NCBI GenBank assembly: GCA_958402075.1
Contig: CATXSD010000158.1
Location: forward strand, 1 to 5,688
Direction of reading: 5' to 3'
DNA length: 5,688 nt
Source: Mediterranea massiliensis
GTDB lineage: Bacteria > Bacteroidota > Bacteroidia > Bacteroidales > Bacteroidaceae
This document shows, piece after piece, positions 5,637 through 5,688 of the stretch; the first letter of the stretch is position 1; every line of letters begins with the position of its first letter. Under the pieces are notes generated by a model. It worked only from the letters and a program-made list of their open reading frames with translations, ran no database searches and had not been told where the DNA came from. The position numbers and the translations under genes were made by a program.

Positions 5637-5688
5637 GCCCAGATGGCGGAATCGGTAGACGCGCTGGTCTCAAACACCAGTGGATTCA
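5637..5688 (+). tRNA. tRNA-Leu(CAA), 3' part beyond window
   Basis: The first 52 bases of a leucine tRNA are present. The acceptor 5' strand is GCCCAGA (5637-5643), then TG, a D-stem GCG/CGC (5646-5648 with 5660-5662) and a D-loop GAATCGGTAGA typical of class II tRNAs. The anticodon stem CTGGT/ACCAG (5664-5668 with 5676-5680) encloses the 7-base loop CTCAAAC, giving anticodon CAA at 5671-5673, which reads UUG. The long variable arm of tRNA-Leu begins at 5681 and is cut off by the window edge along with the T-arm and acceptor 3' strand. Confidence 0.95.

Noticed and set aside
5637..5688. tRNA-Leu as an integration site for a mobile element
   Set aside because: The 3' half where such sites lie is outside the window, and no integrase or repeated tRNA end is visible.

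Overview
The window looks like ordinary chromosomal core sequence from a member of the Bacteroidales (Bacteroidota). The main evidence is the promoters: four close matches to the Bacteroidota -7 box TAnnTTTG (TATATTTG once, TATCTTTG three times) lie just upstream of genes, three of them with a TTG-type -33 element 18 to 20 bases away. Most starts lack a Shine-Dalgarno sequence, intergenic DNA is AT-rich, and coding DNA is clearly richer in G and C at third positions. The protein families agree: a DUF4369/thioredoxin-like lipoprotein, a HinT-like HIT protein and a short GDP-mannose pyrophosphorylase. The exact genus cannot be fixed from the sequence alone.

Layout from left to right. Positions 1-1818, minus strand: the first 606 codons of pnp (polynucleotide phosphorylase), cut by the window edge inside the KH domain. 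Positions 1819-2023: a divergent intergenic region with a promoter for each side. Positions 2024-3178, plus: a 384-residue lipoprotein whose thioredoxin-like domain has Ser-Ala-Val-Ser where the redox Cys-x-x-Cys should be. Positions 3179-3384: a small hairpin after the lipoprotein gene, then the greA promoter, then a strong terminator-like hairpin with a U-tract inside the greA leader, overlapped by a possible 21-codon ORF. Positions 3385-3849: greA, followed by a textbook terminator. Positions 3905-4297: a HIT-family hydrolase. Positions 4326-4360: a bidirectional terminator between convergent genes. Positions 4390-5475, minus: mannose-1-phosphate guanylyltransferase. Positions 5603-5688: a promoter and the first 52 bases of a tRNA-Leu(CAA).

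The genes do not form one pathway. pnp (RNA decay), greA (rescue of backtracked RNA polymerase) and tRNA-Leu are information-processing genes. The HIT protein is nucleotide housekeeping, and the guanylyltransferase supplies GDP-mannose for surface glycans. I saw no mobile element, CRISPR array, defence system or phage gene. The two observations most worth following are the terminator-like structure in the greA leader, which resembles the E. coli greA leader that yields the short GraL RNAs, and the loss of both redox cysteines in the lipoprotein.
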